Shown piece by piece: positions 23,104 to 33,994 of a stretch of DNA of 64,000 nucleotides. Numbering within the stretch: position 1 is the stretch's first letter; each line of letters starts with the position of its first letter. The translations under genes and the position numbers were made by a program. Origin of the DNA: Rotaria macrura (lineage: Eukaryota; Rotifera; Eurotatoria; Philodinida; Philodinidae); the NCBI GenBank assembly GCA_900239685.1, contig OENT01000551.1:1-64000 (forward strand). The letters run 5' to 3'. The notes beneath the pieces are model-generated. The model did not search any database, was not told the DNA's origin, and saw only the letters and a program-made list of their open reading frames with translations.

Positions 23104-25542
23104 TTCTTGCCAAAACGCCATCATACCAAGCGAAGAAACATATATTCTTTGCTTATGCAGAAGAAGATGAATCTGATGTATTAGAAGCTGAAAAACTGAA
23201 GAATAATTTCATTCAGCAACGATTTAGAGTTTACAAATCTAGAAAAAATGAAGACATCAATATAAAAATTGCAAATGGTATCGAAAATGCTGCTGTGGTT
23301 CTAGTTTTTCCATCCTCCTCCTTACAACTGTCAAAAACCGGATCAAAATTATTGAATTATGCTGATCAAACTAAAACTCCGATTCTGACAATTAATGTTT
23401 GTGAAGATTTTCAGCCTAAAGGCTGGTTAGGTGCTATTTTAGCTCCCACAAAGAGTTGCTCAACAAATTTCGATGAAGTTATTCAATCCTTGATTTCATT
23501 AGGAATCAAAACTAATCATCTTGTTCTTGAAAGAGATGAAGAAAATGAATCACAGCCAATAGAAGAGTATATATTTTATGGTGGAACTAAATCCGGGGAT
23601 TTGAATGCTACTTATCATTATTCTGGTCAAGAGTTTTCAATGGAATTTAAGGTATTTAATAAATTGAATCGAAACGTATATATATATATATTAATATCTA
23701 ACGTAAGTTATATATTTTCATTAGTTTTTGGGTCTGAAAAGTGGTAAAGTATTCGGTGAAGGAGATGATGATGTTGGAGCTTTTACTCTTGCTGGTCAAT
23801 ACAAACTTAAAGATACTTGTGGTGATATCGAGATGCATAAGCAATATGTTGGAAAACATTCCGTTAGCTATCAAGGAAAGATTTCTTTCAAAGCAATAAC
23901 TTGTGTGATAGAAGGACATTGGAAAATAGAAGATACGAGTGACAAATTTTGCATGCATTTGACTCTTCCACAGCCATACAAAACAGAAAGGGAGAAGACA
24001 CCACTACCGAAAGTTACACGAAGACAAGGCAGTAAAGTTATGATTTCCTATTGTCCATGTCAATATGATTTAGCTCAAAAGATCACCAAAGGATTGCTTG
24101 CTAAAGGTATTCCAGCTGTTTGCCCACCAATGCGAGTGCAGGATATGATAAAAATAGCAGCTCAAGACGCAAGAGTAGTCGTACCATTAATGAGCGATGC
24201 ATATGAAGCATCTAATACTGCAAAGTATGTTCTGTCGTATGTCGATGAAGCTGACATTCCAATAGTTCCTGTTAAAACGCAAGATCGTTATACTCAAAAA
24301 GGTTGGCTTGGCGTCATTTGCGCTGGTGCTTTATGGATACGGATGACGAATAATAATGACTTTGAAAAAAGAATTGATGATCTCGCAAAACAATTGCATC
24401 CGTATATTAGCAATTCTGTAGATGAAGAACAAACCGTCGATACTCTTGTTGATGAAACTCTTCCACAAGGTTATTATATTCAGTGGGGAACACAGTTCGA
24501 TATGACATTTAATATGTTTGCTTTGATAAATGGATGTATTGCTGGTGAAGGACATGATGAAATTGGCGGGTTCGTAATTAATGGGAAATATGCTAGTTTA
24601 CCAGATAAAAAAGACTTGGAATTTCAGTTTAAAAAGCACTATATCGGACTACATGATGTTCAGTATTCTGGAACTATAACTAAGCATGGATCGCTATTGT
24701 TTTTTGATGGAAAATGGCTTCTAAATGACTTATCAGACAGTTTCCATCTAGAAGTATCTTGTAATCAATCATCAAGGCCTAAAGGTCTTCATATTATGCT
24801 GAGTTATCAGTGGAATAGTCAAGAACTGGTAAAGCGGATAGCAAATATGCTTAAAAAAATGAATATTCCCATTTGGTTCGATGTTGCTGGCGACATGAAA
24901 GGAAATATCAATTCTGCTATGGCTGATGGTGTTGAAGGTGCTGCAGCTATTATCAGTTTCACTACTGTTGCTTATAGTAATAGCATTAATTGTCAAAAAG
25001 AATTTACATATGCTCGTCAACTGAAGAAGAGTATTGTTCCTGTTCTTCTTGAGAATGAGAAGAATCTCCAGAACACATGGTTAGGAACGACAATAACTAC
25101 CTTCAATAAAGTTAATATGCAAGATGAGAGTCAACTGGATTCCAGCTTCGATATTCTGGTGGGATATATTAATAGAGCTCTTGAAGATAGACAAGACGAA
25201 GATTCCCACCGATCTCAAGTCATTACACGGTTTGAAGGTGGTACTGTGAGAGGGAAATATTATCAGTTTGGTCAAGCTTTTGATATGATCTTTGATTTCT
25301 TTAGTTTAAGAGAAGGAAGAGTTTCTGGGCAAGGAAATGATGGTATTGGACCTTTTACAATGGCTGGATCGTATGATAATGACGGAAACGTTTCCTTCGT
25401 GAAGCAATATGTTGGAAAACATGCTGTTGAATACGATGGAAATCTTGATTACGATAAATTGGGTGGATTCAAGATTCAAGGAAAATGGAAGATTGACAGT
25501 GCAACAGATGGTTTCTTTCTAGAAAGCATTAACCAATTCTAA
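23104..25542 (+). CDS. Triple TIR-domain protein with alternating beta modules
   Basis: Exon 23104-23651 and exon 23725-25542 are joined by a 73-bp intron (AAG|GTATTT to TTAG|TTTTTG, phase 0). The protein is three copies of TIR plus a roughly 90-residue module. TIR1 starts at KHIFFAYAEEDE (about 23136), TIR2 at KVMISYCPCQYD (about 24034) and TIR3 at HIMLSYQWNSQE (about 24787). The modules share FxMxFxxFxLxxGxVxGxGxDxxGxF and KQYVGKHxVxYxG, then a GxWKI motif. TIR3 keeps the helix C-x-x-E (CQKEFTYA, Glu codon 25000-25002) where TIR NADases have their catalytic Glu; TIR1 and TIR2 do not. TIR domains mediate assembly or cleave NAD+; which applies here is inferred. The 5' end is incomplete: the frame reaching 23088 has no ATG and 23104 follows an acceptor (TTTTAG), so a 5' exon lies upstream. 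No signal peptide or membrane segment is visible. Confidence 0.8.
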
Positions 25543-26271
25543 GGTGATACATTGACTGAAAATATTTAACTATTTTTAGCAATGCCTTACTAATATTAAC
25601 TCGTTGTTATCGTTTTATGGAACTCGTATATGTTTTTCTAAGACAATAGTGAGTGTGAGTTTTAAAAACGATTTTTTTTGGGTACGAGTGCGGCCATCAC
25701 TGTTAATACCTCAATTTTTCACAAAAGCACCGACGCCCAAAGAGAAATAAGTTTGTTCCGTTAAATGGCATCTTACAAATAAAAGAAAATGGCACACGAT
25801 GATAAGCGTTATGTTCTTGGTGGTTTTGAAACGAGACCACTGCATTGCTCGATGCTTCTTTATTATCAGATATGAGTAATGATGTGAAATGGAAATCGCA
25901 TCAACAAGAGTTAGTCATTTTATAAGAGACACGATAGAAATAAATTATGAGAAGTTTGGCAAGATAGAAATATCATTTCACCGAAAAAAGAAAGAACTGA
26001 ATATATCTATTTTTCCCTTAATGGATTAATTTGTCACCATACTGATAGCAGTATTGATAGATCATATTCATAAGAAATACATGGGGAAAACCTATTCTCA
26101 AATAGTCACCATCATGGACTTCAATCCAGAATTTGAGATGCTCGTGATTCGCCACAACGACGATATTACTGTTTATAGGTGAAGATGTCAAGACTAGACC
26201 TACGATAATTTCATATCAGTGTTAATATCGAGAACTGTTCCAACACCTATTTCTAGAATATATTGTAACTC
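25543..26271. other. 3' flank, no gene recognised
   Basis: Downstream of the TIR gene. No open frame of note. An AATAAA-type signal directly after the stop codon is not obvious. Confidence 0.4.
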
Positions 26272-26646
26272 GTGTTTTTTAAATCAGTTTATTCTTCCTT
26301 ATATATATATTTTATTTTATTTTTTAACGACGTTTCGAAGGGCACTACCTTCTTCTTCAGGTTTGTAATAGATACAATTGAATGATTTAAACATACAAAC
26401 TTATATACATGTGTATGTAGGTCACTTTTTTTTATCATGATTAATAGTGGAACGGACGNCGTCCGTTCCACTATTAATCATGATAAAAAAAAGTGACCTA
26501 CATACACATGTATATAAGTTTGTATGTTTAAATCATTCAATTGTATCTATTACAAACCTGAAGAAGAAGGTAGTGCCCTTCGAAACGTCGTTAAAAAGTA
26601 AAATAAAATAAACATATAAGGAAGAGTAAACTAATTTAAAAAACAC
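26272..26646. repeat. Near-perfect 375-bp palindrome centred on an undetermined base
   Basis: The two arms are reverse complements around the single n at 26459. They are identical for about 135 bp from the centre (GGACG n CGTCC outward to AACGACG/CGTCGTT), then near-identical to 26272 and 26646. Each arm contains CTGAAGAAGAAGGTAGTGCC followed by CTTCGAAACGTCG. It may be a fold-back element, an inverted dimer of a repeat end, or an assembly artefact at the n. Confidence 0.85.
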
Positions 26647-27951
26647 AATGATTTCCTTCCAACCATAACTCAATATTATAACTTCTTCATGATCGTTTTA
26701 GTTTATTTCATTTTATACGCTCTTTTTACAGTGATTTTTTACCATCCCTGGGTTCGTAATCATTACCGTACCCATTAAAATATGAGCATTATATTAAACG
26801 TTCCCTTGAACTAATTTTGTCTAATAGCCAGCCAATTGAAATACGAGTTGTTTAAGAATCCTTATTTTGAATTCACACTGATTTGAATAGTGTCTTCCAT
26901 AATGGAAGATGCTATAAAAAATTGCATACATATAAAGAAAATTGGTGAATGTAGACATCGTTTGAAGTAAAGTTAATTTTTATGCTATTTGACGATTACT
27001 AAAATTCTTCACTAATTTGGAACAAAATTTATGCGTCTGATCGGGTAAACATTTTATACATATTTTCAGAATTTTCATTCCTTTGATTGTTATTTAGCAG
27101 GAGAAAGGTACTTATAGTTATGATCTGTTTCTTTTTCAATAGATTTGTTTGTATATATTCCGTACTAGAACATGAATTCTTCAACAGAAACTAAAATGGA
27201 AAAAACATATTGCTTTTATCGCAAATGAAACATACACGTTTATGAGAAATGTCAATTGTATTTAAATGAATTTCGTGTCATACGCCTTTTTTACTGAACC
27301 CGGCAAATATTTTGACACTTCCTATCGTATTATATGACATCTGATCATATACGATAGTTTATATTGAATCCAGAAATTTATAGGTTTGAACTTAGAAAGA
27401 ACTGATCAGTCAAACAAGCTTCAGAACAGAGAACTGTTTACTGTGAACAGTTCTTTAAACTTATGCAGTTCAAAGAACTAGGAGACGGGATAAGTCTATT
27501 GGCAACCATAGTATTCAACCAACACTTATTTGTAGATACTGTTATTTTATAGACTTGTCACGCTTGTAGAAATAATAAGCCTTCAGAAAATTATTCAAAG
27601 TGAATAAACAAGAAGACAAGTTATTGAGGGTGTTGGAACGGGATGCGAGCTGGTGGACAGTGGATTTGACTGGATCCCACATCCTTACCAATACACACAG
27701 CCACACACACACATTCTTCGTGAAATCTCTTATTCCACATTGAAACCCTTTAAAATTGCTACCCATAACGATATGGAAATAAGTTGAATCGAGCATGTAT
27801 TGACTAGATGAAATAAGACGGTTGTCACGAAAAACCTGTTTCATTTCAAAGACAATGACGATTGAGTGTCATACTAGAACTGTTCATAAAGGAATTGAGC
27901 TTTATTCGACTAATTATATTAGAGCACGCTTTCAGACTTTGATTATGATAA
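26647..27951. other. No gene recognised
   Basis: AT-rich DNA. The minus open frame 27542-27844 has no recognisable domain. Confidence 0.45.
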
Positions 27952-29341
27952 TAAAGCCCCCGACAGATTAGAAGACCTCCTCTGATAAACTCGATTTTTT
28001 TCCAAATAATTTCTGAAGTTTATTAACTTTTTAGTATTTAAGTCATAATTCTATCGTAGATAAGTAAGAATAATATTTTGCTTCCTTTATTAAAATTATG
28101 CTTCAGTTCGAAGTGAAAAAAGTCTTGCGAAACAATCAATTGGAAACACCTGTTTAGTGAAGAATGGATTTCTTTATAGAACACATATCATGTGATCTTT
28201 TTACTGCTCTTACGCAGCATATTGTGGAAGAAATCTTACGGTTCTCTATACAAAAAAAATCCTCTCATGGTCTTGAGTTATAATGGACTCAGTGTAGAAC
28301 CTTGACTGTAACACATGAAGAAATCTTTGCAAAATAGTAGCATAATAGGTGAAAATTCGTTGTGTAGCAATTAAAACGCCGAATTACCGTTATCTCTGGA
28401 AATTCTGATACATATTCATCACAAACCTTTCTTTCATAGTTACAAAAAACGTGAATTCATGTATATACGCTCGAGGTAGAAACGAATAAGAAAACCTTGA
28501 TTCGACTATATCTTCGTTAGGATACAGTTCCCCTCAGATTAATTCAATCGAATGAGATTATTTGACAATTCGATTTGGTTTTCATCTCTAATACGCATCG
28601 GTTTTTTTGTAAGTACTTCTCATGAGACTCAGAATGCATTTCTATTCTCAATAAAAACTAAAGCCATTTTTTAAAGGGCCAAGAAGACAATACAAGATTT
28701 GTATCCAACTACTTTTTTTAAATTAATTTCTTATTCTCAATTAGGGGTAGGAATTTACCGTTACCGATCCGTTACGTTACCAGGTAACGATAACTTTCCT
28801 CCCCTATTCTTAATACAAACGTATTCATTGAAGTTGACTTGAGCCTAATGAATATGCTATTGGAATATAGATTTTCATGTGAACAGATTGCATTAATACT
28901 AGTCAAAAATCAACAAGAAAAATTAATTCGATTGAGCTTGACAAAACAAGTTAATTCTTTTTCTGAGTTATGTAGTTATTGAGAAGTTAAAATTTGGCTA
29001 ATGGCAGATCTAATTTTTTAGAAAAAACAAAGCTAGTGGACATTTTGCCAAGCTTTTTGGATACACTGCCTTTAATATTCTAAGAATATTTATTATCAAT
29101 GACATATCTCTTTTTTCACAAGATAGGATTTGTTACTTTCTAATTGTACAGATGTCGAATAAGTAAAACAACCGTTTTCGAACGATTGAATTGAACAAAA
29201 ATGAATTGAAACGGATGTTTGTTACAAAGACTGCTGAAAAATATAACTTTTTTACGGTACATAATAGAAGACCCCCTTGTAACTTATAAGCGATAAGACA
29301 GAATAGAAGACCCCAGGTCTTCTAATGTGTCGAGGGCTTTA
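27952..29341. mobile_element. 1.39-kb TIR element in a TA site (Tc1/mariner-like)
   Basis: TAAAGCCCCCGACAGATTAG then AAGACCT at the left matches, inverted, AGGTCTTCTAATGTGTCGAG then GGCTTTA at the right (27 bp, two mismatches). The terminal TA on each side would be the target duplication, making the element 27954-29339. The word 'agaagaccccc' is repeated just inside the right end. No transposase frame or DDE/D motif is seen, so it is non-autonomous. Confidence 0.7.
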
Positions 29342-30828
29342 GTGCTTAGAATGAAGTTGAATTTCCGAAAGACAGCAATTTCATCGCCTATCGATGGTCT
29401 TCCTTTTGATTGTTGGAAGCAAAGCATAGGTAGAGTCAGAATCTCTGTAAAATAAAAAAAATTCTATATGCTTTTCTGAAAATACACAAATGAAAAAAAT
29501 TAATCTACATTGATTCTTTTTTTAATTTTCGCTCTTTATTGTTACACTTGGAGTTGATAACAAGAATTGTTATAAGAATTTCACTGCTGTTTGATTAATA
29601 TGGTAATGAGCTACTAAACATGCAGAAGAAAGGGGATCCTCTCGATTCGTCCCTAATTAGTCAACTAGACGATTCTCCTTTTTAATATTTTTCTCAATTC
29701 GTCCTTTGAATAAATAAATAATTCTTAATTGATTCTCAATTCTTCCCTTCCATTATGACTATATTCTATAATGATTGTATCGTCATATATGGTAAGATTT
29801 GTAATTTTTTCTGTTTGTTTCCTCCTAAGCACCGCATAATTATTATTCTTTTTTATATCATAATAATCATATGATCTTTTTCTTTCGTTTTTCATTGGTC
29901 TGTATTAATTATACAATTTTTATGCGTATTGGGTGCTGCCTCACAAAAACATTCTATTCACTTCATAATAATCATACTATTATGGGAGGATCATTGTATT
30001 TACGAACAATAAGTCAGCAGTACGCTAGTTTCGTTTTCTCGGTGTATCTAAGCCGATGTGTTTATCAACATGAATTCGTAATCTATCGATCCTATTGTAT
30101 TTGGCTTGTCATGCTTCAATTCACATTATCTCAGTGCGGTGGAAATGCTCATGTTAATGATGGACATAAATATACTAAATAGGTAATACATAAGTCATCC
30201 CAGGAATGGAGATGCTGTGATCGGAATTTTGTAAGTACATTGTCTCTACACATCACGTACAGCTATTCTTCCAGAAAATAGAGTTCACACATGCACACCA
30301 GTTTCTGATGCAATAACATCCAATATAGTGAGCAGAGAGCAACTGCTTCATAATAAAACTTAACTGCAAAACCTACAGTGAATTGTGAATGACTCTAGCC
30401 AATATTACTAGGGATATCAGATTTATGAAACGTTAGGATAGATTTAAATTCGAATGACCAAGATTATTTTAACACACAAAGTGGTCGTGCTATCAAGACA
30501 CGGATGTTCAAAAAGTGACAATAGAAATTGATTTAAATATTGTTGATACTGTATTGTTATTTTTTTGAAAAAGCTCTATGATATAAAAGCCTCACTGCTT
30601 CACTGCTAACTAATTAGGAGTGAATTGATATGGAACGACTTAAGAATCAGTGAAGAATGATTTATTTATGTAAGTGATGACTTGAGAAAAATAATTAAGA
30701 GGAGAATCTTCTAATTGACTAATTAGGGACGAATCGAGAGTAAAACATATAAAAGCAATAGAGGGATGAGGTGAAAGAGAGAGAGAGAGGCAGAGAGCAC
30801 TTAACATTAAACAAAGAGAAATTCGCAC
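29342..30828. other. No firm gene
   Basis: Open frames (plus 29871-30182, minus 30640-30828) show no domain. A TATAAAAG box is present at about 30583, and a GA-repeat occurs at 30777-30790. Confidence 0.4.
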
Positions 30829-30891
30829 ATGGCAATTTACTCTATATTAGAAGCGCGAGCCATTTCAGAAGTAGCAATTGATGGTTCTCCC
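30829..30891 (+). CDS. Possible first coding exon of a very short gene
   Basis: An ATG at 30829 opens a 21-codon frame (MAIYSILEARAISEVAIDGS, then P) that ends exactly at a strong donor, CCC|GTAAGTATC. A TATAAAAG box lies about 245 bp upstream. The best downstream acceptor (TTATTTTTAG, near 31079) would add only seven codons before a stop. The pieces are individually good but the product would be only about 28 residues. Confidence 0.2.
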
Positions 30892-31247
30892 GTAAGTATC
30901 TTACTTTTATTCGAAAGAAATGACTTAGGTGATCATTTTTATCTTTAAAAAGAATCCCAATAAAATATATCATTTTTGAATGGCGAACGACCTAAATCTG
31001 ATTTTTCAATTCGTTCTAATCTTTTCTTTACATTTTGTTACACGTAACCTTCCAAAGACTTCTCATTTGTTATTTTTAGAAGGAAATTAATCTATATAGA
31101 TAAATCGGGTGTGATGTTACGATTTCTTCCTTGTATAAATTTATGTCAAAAAGAAAACAGAACTCTCTAAAGGATGAGGCCTATAAAATAACATAAACGT
31201 TGATATCAAAACAAGAAAAAGATTTTAAATAGACACAGATGTATGAA

Positions 31248-33994
31248 TTATCGTGGAAATGCAAGGTAGTAATCAAAAGTGTATCTTTCCTTGAACAATT
31301 GTTGTGCCTCTTGGCTACAGATCCCATTGCCGTCAATGACGAGTGTGATGAGTGTCTGAATTAAAACATAAAGGTTCATATGTAGTGGATAAGAAGAAAA
31401 TTTGTCTCACAGTGTTCTTTTGTAACACTCGTGCTAGATATTTTACTGCATCAGCACTGATATCGTTGCCTCCCAAATTAAGTTCCGTAAGTGTCTGCAT
31501 TGGAATACATTGGTGAATGTACTGTCGAAGGGAAGGCAAGTTGTTTTACCGTGTTACACAATAATGCATTAGCTATATATTCTGATCCTTCATCACCGAT
31601 ACAATTGCCGGCAAGATCGAGTGTAGTGAGTGTCTGCTTTGAAACATAATGGTAAATATTCATTTGATCATAGAAGAAATCTAATTTCACCTTGTTATTT
31701 TGTAATAGTTGAGCTAGATGTTGTGCCCCTTTATCACCTATATGATTGAGCTCAAGTTTGAGTACCTTGAGTGTCTATATTTACACATAATGATAAATGT
31801 GCCGTTGATGAAAATAAAAATTGTTGTACCTTATTATTCCGTAATGCTTGAGCCAGATATTTTGCTCCTTCAGCAAGAATTTGATTACTCCTGAGATCTA
31901 GCGCCGTGAGTGTCTATATCGAAATCTAATGGTGAAATTATAGTCGATAAGAGGAAAAATTTTCTGACCATGTTATTTTGTAATGCTTGAAACAGATGTT
32001 CTGCACCTTGAGCTGTTATTTCGTTTAACTTAAGGTTGAGCACGGCAAGTGACTGTATTAAAGTATATTCATGAAATTATAGTCGATGGAAAGAAAACGT
32101 GTCTCACTGTGTTATTCTGTAATGCTCGTGCTAAATGATGCAATCCTGCATCACCGATTTTATTACAGCCAAGACTAAGCTCTTTCAAAGTCTATATTAA
32201 AATTAAAATGGTCAATGTACAGCTGATTCAAAGAAGACGTATCTGACATTATTATTATGTAACCCTTGAGCAAGATATTGTGCTTCTGCAGCATAAATAC
32301 CGCTGTTTTCAAGATTGAGCACGGTCAGTGTCTGCATCAATATAGTATCGTGAAATTCTCTTTAATACCTTGAAAATTTGTCTGACGGTATTATTTTCTA
32401 ATGCTTCAGCCAGGTATTTTACTTCACTAATACCGATGTTATTGCATTCAAGATTAAGCTTGCTTAGTGTCTGGATTGAAATTTAATGGTGAATGTATGT
32501 ACAATCGATGAGCAAAAATTTGGTCTGACCACATTTTTCTGTAACGCTTCGGATAGATATTGCATTCCTTTCTTGTTGATGTCGTTCCCTCCAAGTTCAA
32601 GTGTGGTGAGTGTCTTGATTGAAACAATGGTAAGTTTGTAGGCGAATAGATAGATATGTCTCACCGAGTGGTTCTGTAACGCTTGAGCTATATATTGAGT
32701 TCCTTCATCACCAATTCCATTGAAACAGAGGCTGAGGGTGGTGAGTGTCTGTAGTAACACACATTTATGATTTTATATTCGATGAGAAGAACACTTATCA
32801 AACCGAATTATTTTGTAATACTTGAGCCATATGTTGCGCCCCTTTAACACCGATACTGTTACGGGAAAGATCGAGCGTAGTAAGTGTCTGTATTGAAATA
32901 GATTGACAAGTTCACAGTTGATTGGAAGAGCCTGGTCTTACCGTGTTATTCTGTAATGATTCAGCTATATATTGTGCGCCTTTAGTACCGATCTTGTTCC
33001 TTGGAAGTTGCAGTGCAGCGAGTGTCTGCATCGAAACTAGGATCTAGTTATATTTGATGAGAAGAAAGCGTGTCTGACCGTATTTTTCTGCAATGCTTCA
33101 GCTAGATGTTGTGCTCCTTGAGCTTTTAATCGGTTCGAACCGAGGTTGAGTGTGACGAGTGTCTATATTGGAACCGAACGATGAATCTACAGTCGTTGAG
33201 GAGAAAATTGATCTCACCCAATTTTTCTGTAATGCTTTAGCCAAACATTGCACCTCTTTATCACCGATACGATTCATCCGAAGCTTGAGTATGGCAAGTG
33301 TCTGTATTAAAATACACGGATGAAAATAGCATTAATGAGGAGAAAATGTTCTAACCTTGTTATTCCGTAGTGCTTCAGCCAAATGCTGTATCCCTTTCTC
33401 ATTGATTCCATTGAAATCAAGGATCAGTTTGGTGAGTGTCTATATTGAAATATAAGAATGAATGTACAGTTGAAGAGAGTAAAAGCTCTTAAACCCAATT
33501 GCTCAGCAATGCATGAGTCAAATGTTGCACCCCTTTATCATCGATATCATTAATCGAAAGGTCCAGTGTGATAAGTGTCTGTATTGAAATATACTGATAA
33601 ATTCACAGTCGATTGAAAACAACTGATATTACTGTGTTATTCTGTATTGCTTTAGCCATGTATTGTGCTCCCTTAACTCCAATGTCGTTTGACTGAAGTT
33701 GCAGTGTAGTGAGTGTCTGCATGTAAATATCATAATTAATTTACATCTAATGAAAAAACAACTTGTTTAACTGTGTTATTTTGTAATGCTTGAGCAAGAT
33801 ACTTTGCTCCTTCTTCATTGATCTGGTTGGAATGAAGATTGAGGATGGTGAGTGTCTGTATGAAAAAGAAATGGTGAGTTGAGAGTAGATGAGAGGCAAA
33901 GTCGTCTCACTGTATTATTGTGTAATGCATTAGCCAGTTGTTTCATGGTTTGAGCAGGAATTTTCCCCCATGTCAGCGTCAGTTCGTTGAACAT
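31248..33994 (-). CDS. Ribonuclease-inhibitor-type LRR protein, one LRR per exon
   Basis: Twenty minus-strand exons, from 33994-33911 (starting ATG TTC AAC GAA) to 31355-31248 (ending in TAA). The eighteen between them are each exactly 84 bp, phase 0, and separated by 50-60-bp introns; the acceptors recur every 136-142 bp at 33855, 33716, 33578, 33439, 33301, 33162, 33025, 32887, 32748, 32613, 32470, 32331, 32191, 32052, 31913, 31774, 31633 and 31494. Each encodes one 28-residue LRR of the type TLTTLDLAGNCIGDEGSEYI then ANALLCNT, as in RNI and NLRC3-like proteins. The last exon is a divergent cap (TLITLVIDGNGICSQEAQQL). Total 567 residues. Such proteins are curved protein-binding scaffolds; the ligand is unknown. 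The first exon directly follows an acceptor (ATATAG|ATG), so an upstream exon is likely (see the F-box exon at 37177). Confidence 0.85.

Noticed and set aside
31333..33900. CRISPR-like array (regular spacing of similar 'gagtgtct' words every 136-142 bp)
   Set aside because: The regular spacing comes from the splice acceptors of uniform LRR exons; the repeated parts encode aligned 28-residue leucine-rich repeats.
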